Assembly (NCBI RefSeq): GCF_003086295.3
Contig: NC_092048.1
Span: 105,664,276 to 105,728,275 of the forward strand
Length of the DNA: 64,000 bases
Source: Arachis hypogaea
Taxonomy: Eukaryota > Streptophyta > Magnoliopsida > Fabales > Fabaceae
Reading direction: 5' to 3'
This document shows, piece after piece, positions 21,823 through 33,705 of this stretch. The stretch's first letter is position 1. Every line of letters starts with the position of its first letter. Below the pieces are notes generated by a model that worked only from the letters and a program-made list of their open reading frames with translations, was not told where the DNA came from and ran no database searches. The translations under genes and the position numbers were made by a program.

Positions 21823-22882
21823 CTCATACGTGACCTCATTAAAGTGAAAATGCTAGGGGAGATTTCTGAGCTTCCCAGGCCCAAATCCAACTCATTTCTG
21901 AGGCTATTACATGCAGAATTCAAGAGGGGTCAAGGGGGGAGCACATAGTTGAGTTTTCATCATGCTTTAGTTAGTTTCTAGAGAGAGAAGCTCTCTCTTC
22001 TCTCTAGAATTAGGTTAGATGTAGATTAGTATTTCTTAGATCTAGGTTTAATTCATGCTTTCATTTGCTTTTCCTTTCTAATTTCTTGTTCCTTTACCTT
22101 TGCTTTCCTAGTTTAGTATCTTACTCTTTGTATTTGTTCACTTTGTTGTTGATACACTCCTGTTTCTTTCATTCTCCTTTAATGCAATTTATGTTTGATC
22201 TCTTTTATTGTTGATTTGAGTTGTTGTTAATTTCTTTGCTTTGAGTAGTTGTAGATTTATATTTCTTGCAATCTTATTTTACCTTCTTTTTATGCCTTCC
22301 AAGTGTTTGATTAAATGCTTGGAAGGATGTTAGAGTAGATTTTTGTGTTCTTGGTTTGGGATGGTAACTTAGGTAAATTTGAGTTGCTAATGTCCAAGTG
22401 ATTGATGATTGGTATCCATTGACTCTAGCTTTTACTAAGTTAATTAGTGAGTGGCTAGGACTTATGGACTGGGATTGATGTAGCCCATTTGACTTTCCTT
22501 CACTTGGTAGAGGATGACTTAATGGGATTGATCCTTGCAATTATCATGTTGTGGTTGGTGACAAGGATAAAGATCCTTAACCATCAACCCTTGCCAAGAC
22601 CTTTTTATCATTAGAGTTTCATTTACTTTCTTACAATTTATCTTTCATGTCCCTTATTAAAAACCCAAAAATATACTATCCATAACCAATAATAAGAACA
22701 CTTCCCTGCAATTCCTTGAGAGACAACCCGAGGTTTAAATACTTCGATTATTTTTATTGGGGTTTGCACTTGTGACAAATAAATTTTTTTATTGAGGAAT
22801 TATTTGTTGGTTTAGAACTATACTTGCAAAGAGATTTCAATTGAGAAATTCTGTACTAATCGACAATTTCCGTTCATCAAAA

Positions 22883-22900
22883 CGGCGCCGTTGCCGGAGA
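22883..22900 (+). promoter_or_regulatory. Primer-binding site (tRNA-Asp) of element H2
   Basis: CGGCGCCGTTGCCGGAGA, three bases after the LTR end. It is two mismatches from the family consensus. Confidence 0.75.
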
Positions 22901-23051
22901 GATTGCAAATGTGTGCCTTGTTATTGGTTATTGTACATATGTTAATATTGTGAATAGCTTGATTTTTGGATTGTTTGCTAGTTTTTGCTAGTTGTAGGAT
23001 TTGATTTTCTTGTTTCTTATTAGTTCTTATTTTTTATTTTCTATTTTCACT

Positions 23052-23323
23052 ATGAATTCTCACCCACTTGGGTATGAGTGTGGTTACAACTATGTTATAG
23101 GAAGTGAAAATTACAATGAGAATATGCATCAAGGATGGAACAATCAAAGGTGGTAGGAGCCTCAAGCGTATGCTCAATTTCATAGCAACAACCCCCACCA
23201 ATGTATTATGAGCAATAATCATTCCATGATGCATATCAATCTAATGGCTTTGGTAGACCTCATATTGACTATCAACAACCATATGCATATGAGCCTCATC
23301 CTCAACATAGCCCCCAACCATAC
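23052..23323 (+). pseudogene. H2 proline/tyrosine-rich ORF, first part
   Basis: ATG at 23052 begins MNSHPLGYECGYNYVIG, clearly homologous to the ORFs of X and Y. An in-frame TAG at 23154-23156 follows NNQRW, and the later sequence is shifted to another frame. The gene is then interrupted at 23324 by element B and resumes at 33179, where the DNA continues the same Pro/Tyr-rich coding sequence. Confidence 0.65.
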
Positions 23324-25037
23324 TGGTGCATGAAATTGTGATGTCCAGGCTCAAACAATCCCTGGCAATGTGAGCAACTTGGTACGCGTAATCGTGATTA
23401 CGCTTTAATTATGTAAAATTCATGGCTCTTTCTTTCCCTGACAGTGGCGCCAAGAACTTGGTGCCAAAACCACGGTTCACAACTTCGATACAACTAACTA
23501 GCAAGTGCACTGGGTCGTCCAAGTAATACCTTACGTGAGTAAGGGTCGAATCCCACGGAGATTGTTGGTATGAAGCAAGCTATGGTCACCTTGCAAATCT
23601 CAGTCAGGCAGATATAAATTGATAATGATGTTTTCGAATAATAAATAATAGAATAGGGATAGAGGTACTCATGTAAATCATTGGTAGGAATTTCAGATAA
23701 GCGAATGGAGATGCTTTTCGTTCCTCTGAACCTCTGCTTTCCTGCTATCTTCATCCAATCAGTCTTACTCCTTTCCATGGCTGGCTTTAAGCAAGGGCAT
23801 CACCGTTGTCAGTGGCTACATTCCCTCCTCTCAGTGAAAAATATGCTCACATGCTCTGTCACAGCACGGCTAATCATCTGTCGGTTCTCGATCATGCTAG
23901 AATAGGATTCACCCTCCTTTTGCGTCTGTCACTAACGCCCAGCACTCGCGAGTTTGAAGCTCGTCACAGTCATTCAATCATTGAATCCTACTCGGAATAC
24001 CACAGACAAGGTTTAGACTTTTCGGATTCTCTTGAATGCCGCCATCATTCTAGCGTACACCACGAAGATTCTGATTAAGAGATCTAAGAGATATTCATTC
24101 TAGCTTAATTCATGTAGAACGGAAGTGTTTGTCAGGCACGTGTTCATAGGGGAGAATGGTGATGAGCGTCACACATAATCATCACCTTCATCACGTTCTT
24201 GGGTGCGAATGGATATATTAGAAGCGAAATAAGATGAATTGAATAGAAAACAGTAGTACTTTGCATTAATCTTTGAGGAACAGCAGAGCTCCACACCTTA
24301 ATCTATGGAGTGTAGAAACTCTACCGTATGAAAATACATAAGTGAAGGTTCAGGCATGGCCGTGTGGCCAGCCCCCATGGTCTAAGAACAATGCGTTCCA
24401 AGATGGTCTAATACAATAGTAAAAGGTCCTATTTATAATAAACTAGCTACTAGGGTTTACAGAAGTAAGTAATTGATGCATAAATCCACTTCCGGGGCCC
24501 ACTTGGTGTGTGCTTGGGCTGGGCTTGAGTGTTTCACGTGTAGAGGTCCTTTCTGGAGTTGAACGCCAGCTTTTGTGCCAGTTTGGGCGTTCAACTCTGG
24601 TTTTGGCTTCTTTTCTGGCGCTGGACGCCAGATTTGGGCAGAAAGCTGGCGTTGAACGCCAGTTTACGTCGTCTATTCTTGGCCAAAGTATGGACTATTA
24701 TATATTTCTGGAAAGCCCTGGATGTCTACTTTTCAACAGAATTTAAAGTGCGCCGTTTTGGGTTCTGTAGCTCCAGAAAATCCATTTTGAGTGCAGGGAG
24801 GTCAGAATCCAATAGCATCAGCAGTCCTTCTTCAACCTCTGAATCTGATTTTTGCTCCAGTCCCTCAATTTCAGCCAGAAAATACCTGAAATCACAGAAA
24901 AACACACAAAATCATAGTAAAGTCCAGAAATGTGAATTTAACATAAAAACTAATGAAAACATCCCTAAAAGTAACTAGATTCTACTAAAAACATACTAAA
25001 AACAATGTCAAAAAGCGTATAAATTATCCGCTCATCA
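23324..25037 (-). mobile_element. 3' LTR of element B
   Basis: 1714 bp, terminal TG...CA. A minus-strand TATAAATA box lies at 24430-24437 (in TTATTATAAATAGGACC). A hairpin pair at 24552-24664 has arms GAGTTGAACGCC and GGGCGTTCAACTC, followed by CTGGCGCTGGACGCCAG and CTGGCGTTGAACGCCAG. Confidence 0.9.
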
Positions 25038-25062
25038 CAACACCAAACTTAAATTGTTGCTT
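25038..25062 (-). promoter_or_regulatory. LTR-adjacent signature and polypurine region of element B
   Basis: On the minus strand AAGTTTGGTGTTG abuts the 3' LTR start TGATGAG. It is preceded by CTTGGGGACAAGCAACAATT. The same 13-mer abuts the 3' LTRs of C (35359-35371) and H3 (63691-63703). Where exactly the plus-strand primer is cut is not visible. Confidence 0.6.
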
Positions 25063-26180
25063 GTCCCCAAGCAACTGAAAATCAAATAAGATAAAAAGAA
25101 GAGAATATACTATAAATTCCAAACTATCATTGAAACATAGCTCCAATCAAATGAGCGGGACTTATAGCTTTTTGCCTCTTGAATAGTTTTGGCATCTCAC
25201 TTTATCCATTGAGGTTCAGAATGATTGGCATCTATAGGAACTCAGAGTTCAGATAGTGTTATTGATTCTCCTAGTTTAGTATGATGATTTTTGAACACAG
25301 CTATTTTATGAGTCTTGGCCGTGGCCCTAAGCACTTTGTTTTCCAGTATTACCACCGGATACATAAATGCCACAGACACATAATTGGGTGAACCTTTTCA
25401 GATTGTGACTCAGCTTTGCTAAAGTCCCCAATTAGAGGTGTCCAGGGTTCTTAAGCACACTCTTCTTTTGCTTTGGACCTTGACTTTAACCGCTCAGTCT
25501 CAAGTTTTCACTTGACACCTACACGCCACAAGCACATGGTTAGGGACAGTTTGGTTTAGCCGCTTAGACCAGGATTTTATTCCTTTAGGCCCTCCTATCC
25601 ACTGATGCTCAAAGCCTTGGGATCCTTTTTATTTACCCTTGCCTTTTGGTTTTAAGGGTTATTGGCTTTTTGCTCTTGCCTCTTGGTTTTAAGAGCTTTG
25701 GCTTTTTCTGCTTGCTTTTTCTTTTTCTTTGTATATTTTTTTTTGCCTATTTTTTTTCTGCAAGCTTTGTTCTTTGCTGCTTTTTCTTGCTTCAAGAATC
25801 ATTTTTATGATTTTTCAGATTATCAAATAACATGTCTCTTAGTCATCATTCTTTCAAGAGCCAACATATTTAACATTCTTAAACAACAATTTCAAAAGAC
25901 ATATGCACTGTTCAAGCATTCATTCAAAAAACAAGAAGCATTGTCACCACATCAATATAATTAAACTAAGTTCAAGGATAAATTCAAAACTCATGTACTT
26001 CTTGTTCTTTTGAATTAAAACATTTTTCATTTAAGAGAGGTGATGGATTCATAGGACATTCATATCTTTAAGACATAGTTACTAACTACTAATGATCATG
26101 TAATGAAGACACAAACATAGATAGGTACATAACATAGAAAACGAAAAACAGAAGAAATAAGAACAAGGAATGAATCCACC
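25063..26180 (-). mobile_element. Non-coding 3' region of element B
   Basis: No coding signal. Homologous to 35372-36442 of element C. It includes a T-rich/GC-poor tract (25650-25800 on the plus strand) and clustered short inverted motifs. Nothing further recognised. Confidence 0.6.
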
Positions 26181-26500
26181 TTAGTGATGGTGGCGTTTCC
26201 TTCTTGAGGAACCAATGATGTCCTTGAGCTCTTCTATGTCTCTTTCTTGTCTTTGTTGCTCCTCCTTCATTGCTTTTAGATCTTCTCTGATTTCATGAAG
26301 GATGATGGAGTGCTCTTGATGTTCCACCCTTAGTTGCTTCCAATAATTGTGTGGAAGAAAATGTATCCCCTGAGGTATCTCAGGGATCTCTTGATTTGCA
26401 GTCAAATGTTCTACCACTGAGCTATAGACCCTTGATGGAAGCTTTTGTCTTCCCTTTCTTCTTTCTAGAGGTTTCTCTGGCCTTAGGTGCCCTCAATGGT
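26181..26500 (-). pseudogene. Remnant ORF2 of element B with a tRNA insert
   Basis: On the minus strand a short basic N-terminal piece (RKKKGKTKAS, near 26470-26440) is followed by a tRNA-Cys-like segment (26383-26431). Next comes the ORF2 C-terminal tail: EIPEIPQGIHFLPHNYWKQL, then a coiled coil rich in Glu/Arg/Gln and the basic end SSRRKRHHH. The central domain, including the EFYANA motif, is missing. The initiator codon seen in C (ATGGCACC) is not present here. Confidence 0.6.
26383..26431 (-). other. Embedded 5' half of a tRNA-Cys(GCA)-like sequence
   Basis: On the minus strand: GGGTCTA acceptor strand, TA, D-arm GCTCAGTGGTAGAAC (the expected GAGC strand is altered to GAAC), then an anticodon arm TTTGA-CTGCAAA-TCAAG whose loop carries anticodon GCA. 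The A-box region TAGCTCAGTGGTAGA is intact. The variable region, T-arm and 3' acceptor strand are replaced by ORF2 coding sequence (GAGATACCTCAGGGG), so it is not a functional tRNA gene. The equivalent place in element C (about 36690) has no such insert. Confidence 0.75.
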
Positions 26501-26874
26501 TATGGAAAAAACAAAAAAGCTATGCTTTTACCACACCAAACTTAGAATATTGCTTGCCCTCGAGCAAAAGAAGAAGGAATAGAAGAATAAGAAGAAGATA
26601 TGGAGGAGATGGGTGGGAGTGTGTATTCGGCCATATGGGTGAGATTGGGTGGGAGAGAGATGTTGAATTTTGAAGGTAGTGGGTGTATGTATGTGAGTGG
26701 TCAATGGAAAACAGAAGGGATGATCATGAATGGAAAGAGAGATGATGAGGTAGGTGGGGATCCTGTGGGGTCCACAGATCCTGAGATGATCCTGTGGGGT
26801 CCACAGATCCTGAGGTGTCAAGGCATTTACATCCCTGCACCAATTTAGGCATGTAAAATGCCCTTGCACACAAC

Positions 26875-27060
26875 TCTGGGCGTTCAGCGCCAGGTTGGTG
26901 GCCATTTTGGACGTTCAACGCCCATTTGTGTGCCATTTCTGGCGTTGAACGCCAGAACCATGCCTGTTTTGGCGTTCAGCGCCCAGAAGCTGCCCATTTT
27001 GGGCGTTCAGCGCCAGAACCATGCTCTGTTCTAGCGCTGAACGCCAGACAGATGCTCTTC
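26875..27060 (-). repeat. GAACGCC/GGCGTT hairpin array in element B
   Basis: Successive units: GGCGTTCAGCGCC, GGACGTTCAACGCC, CTGGCGTTGAACGCCAG, GGCGTTCAGCGCCCAG, GGCGTTCAGCGCCAG and CTAGCGCTGAACGCCAG, spaced 20-30 bases apart. All use the TTCAA/TTGAA flavour found in the B LTR hairpin, while element C uses TTTAA/TTAAA. Confidence 0.8.
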
Positions 27061-27190
27061 TAGGGTGTGATTTTTCTTCTGCTGTTTTTGATTCTGTTTT
27101 CAAATTTTATATTTATTTTGTGACTCCACATGATCATGAACCTACAAAGACATATAACTAAGAAAAAATATAGTTAGATAAATAAACATT

Positions 27191-27212
27191 GGGTTGCCTC
27201 CCAACAAGCGCT
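27191..27212 (-). promoter_or_regulatory. Conserved GGGAGGCAACCC motif, element B
   Basis: Minus strand AGCGCTTGTTGGGAGGCAACCC, just after the Gag-protease frame. Near-identical copies occur at the same place in C (37959-37980), H3 (60048-60070) and Y (50975-50997). Role unknown. The GTTGGG...CCCAA part can pair with itself. Confidence 0.6.
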
Positions 27213-27253
27213 TCTTTAATGTCAATAGCTTGACAGTGGGCTCTCATGGAGCC

Positions 27254-29581
27254 TCACAGATGTGCAGAGCTTTGTTGAGACTCTCCAACACCAAACTTAG
27301 AGTTTGGATATGGGAGTTCAACACCAAACTTAGAGTTTGGTTGTGGCCTCCCAACACCAAACTTAGAGTTTGATTGTGGGGGCTCTGGTTGACTCTGCTT
27401 TGAGAGAAGCTTTTTCTGCTTCCTCTCCATGGTTGCAGAGGGAGATCCTTGAGTTTTAAATACAAGGGAGTCCTCATTCCATTGAAGGACTATTTCACCT
27501 CTGTCAACATCAATCACAGCTCTTGCTATGGCCAGGAAAGGTCTTCCTAGGATGATGGATTCATCCTCTTCCTTTCCAGTATCCAGGACTATGAAATCAG
27601 CAAGGATGTAAAGGCCTTCAACCTTTACTAATACGTCCTCTACTTGTCCATATGCCTGTTTTCTTGAATTGTCTGCCATCTCTAATGAGATTTTAGCAGC
27701 TTGCACCCCATAGATTCCCAGTTTCTCTATTACAGAGAGGGGCATGAGGTTTATTCCTGAACTAAGGTCACACAGAGCCTTAAAGATCATGGTGCTTATG
27801 GTACAGGGTATTATGAACTTTCCAGGATCCTGTCTCTTCTGAGGCAATGTCAGTTGATCCAGATCACTTAGTTCATTGATGAACAAGGGAGGTTCAACTT
27901 CCCAAGTATCAATGCCAAATAATTTGGCATTCAGCTTCATGATTGCACCAAGAAACTTGGCATTTTGCTCTTCAGTAACATCCTCATTCTCTTCAGAAGA
28001 GGAATACTCATCAGAGCTCATGAAGGGCATAAGGAGGTTCAATGGAATCTCTATGGTCTCTAGATGAGCCTCAGAGTCCTTTGGTTCCTCAGAGGGAAGC
28101 TCCTTATTGATCACTGGACGTCCCAGGAGGTCTTCCTCCTTGGGATTCACGTCCTCTCCTCTCCTCACAGGTTCGGCTATGGTGCTTATGTCAATGGCCT
28201 TGCACTCTCCTTTTGGATTTTCTTCTGTATTGCTTGGGAGAGTACTAGGAGGGATTTCAGTGATCCTTTTACTCAGCTGGCCCACTTGTGCTTCCAGATT
28301 TCTAATGGAAGATCTTGTTTCATTCATGAAACTTACAGTGGCCTTAGACAGATCAGAGACTAAGTTTGCCAAATTGGAAGTATTTTGTTCAGAGTTCTCT
28401 ATCTGTTGGTGAGTGGATGATGGAAAAGGCTTGCTATTGCTAAACCTGTTTCTTCCACCATTATTAAAGCCTTGCTGAGGCTTTTAATCCTTCCATGAGA
28501 AATTTGGATGATTTCTCCATGATGAGTTATAGGTATTTCCATAAGGTTCACCCATGTAATTTACCTCTGCTATTGCAGGGTTCTCAGGATCATAAGCTTC
28601 TTCTTCATAAGAAGCCTCTTGAGTACTGTTGGATACAGCTTGCATTCCATGCAGACTCTGAGAGATCATATTGACTTGCTGAGTCAATATTTTATTCTGA
28701 GCTAATATGGCATTCAGAGTATCAACTTCAAGAACTCCCTTCTTCATAGGCGTCCCATTACTCACAGGATTCCTTTCAGAAGTGTACATGAACTGGTTAT
28801 TAGCAACCATGTCAATGAGTTCTTGAGCTTCTGCAGGCATTTTCTTTAGGTGAATGGATCCACCTGCAGAAGTGTCCAGTGACATCTTTGATAGCTCAGA
28901 TAAACCATCATAGAATATATCCAGGATGGTGCATTCTGAAAGCATGTCAGAAGGACACTTTTTGGTCAACTGTTTGTATCTTTCCCAAGCTTCATAGAGG
29001 GATTCACCTTCTTTCTGTCTGAAGGTTTGAACATCAGCTCTAAGCTTGCTCAGCTTTTGAGGAGGAAAGTACTTGGCTAAGAAAGTCATGACCAGCTTGT
29101 CCCAAGAGTTCAGGCTGTCTTTGGGTTGAGAATCCAACCATAATCTAGCTCTGTCTCTTATAGCAAAAGGGAAAAGCATGAGCCTGTAGACTTCAGGATC
29201 TACTCCATTAGTCTTAACAGTATCACATATCTGCAATAATTCAGTTAAGAACTAAAAATGATCTTCAGATGGAAGTCCATGAAACTTGCAGTTCTGCTAC
29301 ATCAGAGAAACTAATTGAGGTTTCAGCTCAAAGTTGTTTGCTCCAATGGCAGGAATGGAGATGTTTCTTCCATGTAAATTGGAATTAGGTGCAGTAAAGT
29401 CACCAAGCATCTTCCTTACATTATTATTATTTTCGGTTGCCATCTCCTCTTCCTGTTCAAAAATTTCTGAAAGGTTATCTCTGGATTGTTGTATTTTAGC
29501 TTCTCTTAGTTTCCTTTTCAGAGTTCTTTCAGGTTCTGGATCTGCTTCCACAAGAATGTTCTTATCCTTGCTCCTGCTCAT
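27254..29581 (-). pseudogene. Gag-protease frame of element B, broken by three in-frame stops
   Basis: One continuous frame from the ATG at 29581 (MSRSKDKNILVEADPEPERT) to a stop at 27254. It is interrupted only by TAG at 29297-29299, TAG at 29252-29254 and TAA at 28484-28486. The N-terminal half is a retrotransposon Gag: LWLDSQPKDSLNSWDKL, FPPQKLSKLRADVQTF and ESLYEAWERYKQL are hallmarks of the plant retrotrans_gag domain (PF03732). No CCHC zinc knuckle is seen. The C-terminal half is a retropepsin-like aspartic protease region with CDLSSGINLMPLS and IILGRPFLAIARAVIDV. In C the active-site segment is DLGSS; here it is DLSSG, so the catalytic-site glycine is displaced. The end carries repeats of NSKFGV. 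Reverse transcriptase does not follow. Confidence 0.85.
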
Positions 29582-31435
29582 ATGACAAAGAAGAGGGCAC
29601 AGAAAAATAATAATAATAATAGAGATCCTTTATACCACAGTATAGGGATCCTTGTGTGAGTAGAAGAAGAGGGGGAGACAAAGAATGTAATATAATGGAA
29701 GAAACACAACTGTGAGGAGGGTTGATATGTGAGATGAGATGTTAGTAGATGAATAAATAAATAGAATAAGATGGGAGAGGGAGAATTTTCGAAAAATACT
29801 TTTGAAAAAGAGTTAGTGATTTTCGAAAATGGTTTTTGAAAAAATCTTAGTATTTTTCAAAAAAATTTTTTTAAATCAAAAATAAAAATAAGAATAATTA
29901 GTTAATTAAAAAGAAATTTTTGAAAAAGAGGGAAGATATTTTCGAAAATTAGAGAGAAAGAGTTAGTTAGGTAGTTTTGAAAAAGTTAAGAAACAAACGA
30001 AAAGTTAGTTAGTTAGTTGAAACAAATTTTGAAAAGATAAGAAGTTAGGAGGTTAGAAAAGATATTTTGAAACCAACTTTTTGAAAAAGGTAAGATAAGA
30101 AGATATTTTAGAAATTAGTTTTTAAAAAAGATTTGATTTTTAAAATCTCAATTAATGACTTGATTCACAAGAGATCACAAGATATGATTCTGGAACTTAA
30201 AGTTTGAATCTTTCTTAACAAGCAAGTAACAAACTTCAAATTTTTGAATCAAAACATTAATTGATTATGTTATTTTCGAAAATTTGATATAAAAATAAGA
30301 AAAATATTTTTGGAATTTTCGAAAATAACTAAAAATTTTGAAAAAGATTTGATTTTTGAAAAAGATTTTGAAAAAGATAAGATTTTCAAATTGAAAATTT
30401 GATTTGACTTATAAGAAACAACCTGATTTTAAAAATTTTTGAAAAAGTCAACTCAAATTTTCGAATTTGATGAGAGAAAAAGGGAAAGATATTTTTTTGT
30501 TTTTTGAATTTTTATGATGCAAGAGAAAAACACTAAAATGATGCAATGCATGAAATTTTTTAGATCAAAACATGTGATGCATGCAAGAATGCTATGAATG
30601 TCAAGATGAACACCAAGAACACTATGAATGTCAAGATGAACATCATAGACACAATTTTGAAAAATTTTTAATGCAAAAAAAACATGCAAGACACCAAACT
30701 TACAATTCTTTAATGCTTAGGCACTAAGAATTCAAGAATACATATGATAAACATGAAAAGACACAAAACAAAAAATCATCAAGATCAAACAAGAAGACTT
30801 ACCAAGAACAACTTGAAGATCATGAAGAACACTATGAATGCATGAAATTTTCGAAAAATGCAAGATGCACATGCAATTGACACCAAACTTATAACATGAC
30901 TCATGACTTAAACAAGAAACACAAAAAATGTTTTTGATTTTTTTATGATTTTCTAATTTTTTTAGGAATTTTTTTTCGAAAATTATATGAAAAAGAAAAA
31001 ATAAGGATTCCAAAATTTTTAACATGAATTCCAGGAATCTTGCATTCTTAGTCTAAAGCTTCAGTCCAGGAATTAGACATGGCTCACTAGCCAGCCAAGC
31101 TTTCAATGAAAGCTCCGGTCCAAAACACTAGACATGGCCAATGGCCAGCCAAGCTTAAGCATGTAATTCAGACATGACACGCCTGACATACTCATTCCCA
31201 AAGGAATTAGACATGGCTTTACAGCCAGCCAGGCTTCAACATGCTTCAAGAAACACTAGAATTCATTCTTAAAAATTTTGAACAAAATTTTTGAAAACAT
31301 TTTTATATTATTTTTTTCGAAAACAGATGAGAAAATTTTGAAATATTTTTTTGAAAAATTTTTGAAAAGAAAACGAAAAGAAAGTTACCTAATCTGAGCA
31401 ACAAGATGAACCGTCAGTTGTCCAAACTCGAACAA
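29582..31435 (-). mobile_element. Long AT-rich leader of element B with TTTTCGAAAA repeats
   Basis: Between PBS and gag. The palindrome TTTTCGAAAA, or a one-base variant, occurs near 29786, 29821, 29940, 30273, 30316, 30847, 30975 and 31315. Long A-rich and T-rich runs surround it. The motif AAGTTTGGTGTC (minus strand) occurs at about 30691 and 30881. At 31040-31240 there are repeats of the form ACATGGC-NNN-AGCCAGCCAAGCTT. No ORF supported. Confidence 0.6.
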
Positions 31436-31453
31436 TCCCCAGCAACGGCGCCA
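31436..31453 (-). promoter_or_regulatory. Primer-binding site (tRNA-Asp) of element B
   Basis: Minus strand TGGCGCCGTTGCTGGGGA, six bases after the 5' LTR end. One mismatch to the consensus. Confidence 0.85.
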
Positions 31454-31459
31454 AAAACT

Positions 31460-33173
31460 TGGTGCATGAAATTGTGATGTCCAGGCTCAAACAATCCCTG
31501 GCAACGTGAGCAACTTGGTACGCGTAATCGTGATTACGCTTTAATTATGTAAAATTCATGGCTCTTTCTTTCCCTGGCAGTGGCGCCAAGAACTTGGTGC
31601 CAAAACCACGGTTCACAACTTCGATACAACTAACCAGCAAGTGCACTGGGTCGTCCAAGTAATACCTTACGTGAGTAAGGGTCGAATCCCACGGAGATTG
31701 TTGGTATGAAGCAAGCTATGGTCACCTTGCAAATCTCAGTCAGGCAGATATAAATTGATAATGATGTTTTCGAATAATAAATAATAGAATAGGGATAGAG
31801 GTACTCATGTAAATCATTGGTAGGAATTTCAGATAAGCGAATGGAGATGTTTTTCGTTCCTCTGAACCTCTGCTTTCCTGCTATCTTCATCCAATCAGTC
31901 TTACTCCTTTTCATGGCTGGCTTTATGCAAGGGCATCACCGTTGTCAGTGGCTACATCCCCTCCTCTCAGTGAAAAATATGCTCACATGCTCTGTCACAG
32001 CACGGCTAATCATCTGTCGGTTCTCGATCATGCTGGAATAGGATTCACCCTCATTTTGCGTCTGTCACTAATGCCCAACACTCGCGAGTTTGAAGCTTGT
32101 CACAGTCATTCAATCATTGAATCCTACTCGGAATACCACAGACAAGGTTTAGACTTTCCGGATTCTCTTGAATGCCGCCATCATTCTAGCGTACGCCACG
32201 AAGATTCTGATTAAGAGATCTAAGAGATATTCATTCTAGCTTAATTCATGTAGAACGGAAGTGTTTGTCAAGCACGTGTTCATAGGGGAGAATGGTGATG
32301 AGCGTCACACATAATCATCACCTTCATCACGTTCTTGGGTGCGAATGGATATATTAGAAGCGAAATAAGATGAATTGAATAGAAAACAGTAGTACTTTGC
32401 ATTAATCTTTGAGGAACAGCAGAGCTCTACACCTTAATCTATGGAGTGTAGAAACTCTACCGTATGAAAATACATAAGTGAAGGTCCAGGCATGGCCGTG
32501 TGGCCAGCCCCCATGGTCTAAGAACAATGCGTTCCAAGATGGTCTAATACAATAGTAAAAGGTCCTATTTATAATAAACTAGCTACTAGGGTTTACAGAA
32601 GTAAGTAATTGATGCATAAATCCACTTTCGGGGCCCACTTGGTGTGTGCTTGGGCTGGGCTTGAGTGTTGCACGTGTAGAGGTTCTTTCTGGAGTTGAAC
32701 GCCAGCTTTTGTGCTAGTTTGGGCGTTCAACTCTGGTGTTGGCTCCTTTTCTGGCGCTGGACGCCAGATTTGGGCAGAAAGCTGGCGTTGAACGCCAGTT
32801 TACGTCGTTTATTCTTAGCCAAAGTATGGACTATTATATATTTCTGGAAAGCCCTGGATGTCTACTTTCCAACACAATTAAAAGTGCGCCGTTTTGAGTT
32901 CTGTAGCTCCAGAAAATCCATTTTGAGTGCAGGGAGGTCAGAATCCAACAGCATCAGCAGTCCTTCTTCAACCTCTGAATCTGATTTTTGCTCCAGTCCC
33001 TCAATTTCAGCCAGAAAATACCTGAAATCACAGAAAAACACACAAACTCATAGTAAAGTCCAGAAATGTGAATTTAACATTAAAACTAATGAAAACATCC
33101 CTAAAAGTAACTAGATTCTTCAAAAAACATACTAAAAACAATGTCAAAAAGCGTATAAATTATCCGCTCATCA
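31460..33173 (-). mobile_element. 5' LTR of element B
   Basis: 1714 bp, the same length as the other LTR. Predicted minus-strand TATAAATA at 32566-32573. Hairpin pair at about 32688-32802 with the same TTGAA/TTCAA arms as in the 3' LTR. Confidence 0.9.
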
Positions 33174-33178
33174 CATAC

Positions 33179-33430
33179 TCATAAGCCCCTTTTTACCAAA
33201 TACCTTCTTATAACCCTCATCCATCATATAACCAATCACCCTTACCTCATCCGTGTGGCCATTATGTAAGAAAATCCTTAGAGCTACTACGATTTCAACA
33301 CAATTACTCCCAAGAACCACCTCAATACACACCATCTTCATATTTCCACCAAGAAGAACCACTTTCCCATTATGAACCCTTTCTCCAAAATGATGAACCC
33401 TCCTATCCACCCCAATCTCTAATGGATGAC
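33179..33430 (+). pseudogene. H2 proline/tyrosine-rich ORF, second part
   Basis: Continues the coding sequence broken at 23323. Blocks such as TACTCATAAGCCCC, CAACACAATTACTCCCAAGA and CCTCCTATCCACCCCAATCT align with the Pro/Tyr-rich coding regions of X and Y. Reading-frame integrity is lost. It is cut again at 33431 by element H3, and the last bases ATGGATGAC correspond to the PMDD segment in Y. Confidence 0.6.
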
Positions 33431-33705
33431 TGATGACAAGTCATCTTATGCTAGCTTTTCAAGCATTTTTCACTTGTTTCATTAGGTTTTATGCACTTCC
33501 TTGCAATATAAGTAAGTGATTTGGAGTGGATTTTCATCATTATGATAAATCAATCAACCATTATTTAATTAACACAAAATCATAAGGTTTAAGCTAGAAT
33601 TAGTTGATTTTATGAATGATTTAGAAACCTTGTGAATTTGGTGATACTTTGATAAGTTTATTTGGTTGCTTGTAGGAGAAGAAAAGAAAGAACCATGAAA
33701 GCGTG

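Larger units (their letters stand above)
18424..22879 (+). mobile_element. 5' LTR of element H2, split by element X
   Basis: Starts TGATGCACCACTATTTTTGT. It continues after the X insertion at 21727 and ends CCGTTCATCA at 22879, next to a PBS. The pieces (18424-18748 and 21727-22879) give about 1.48 kb, the size of the Y LTR. Conserved blocks include CGACCC/CAACCCGAGGTTTAAATACTTC and CTATACTTGCAAAGAGATTT. The 3' LTR of H2 must lie to the right of the window, because H3 interrupts H2 and is not finished at 64000. Confidence 0.75.
23324..33173 (-). mobile_element. Element B: complete non-autonomous gypsy element, minus strand, TSD CATAC
   Basis: Both LTRs are 1714 bp (23324-25037 and 31460-33173). 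They start TGATGAGCGGATAATTTAT and end TTTCATGCACCA on the minus strand. The target duplication CATAC lies at 23319-23323 and 33174-33178. Order on the minus strand: 5' LTR, PBS, long AT-rich leader, Gag-protease frame, conserved GGGAGGCAACCC motif, hairpin array, ORF2 remnant, polypurine region, 3' LTR. By eye the LTRs differ at about 35 positions (roughly 2 percent), so the insertion is fairly young. There is no reverse transcriptase or integrase. It interrupts the H2 ORF. Confidence 0.9.

Noticed and set aside
26383..26431. A functional tRNA-Cys gene
   Set aside because: The T-arm and the 3' acceptor strand are missing and the D-stem is altered. Only the 5' half is present.
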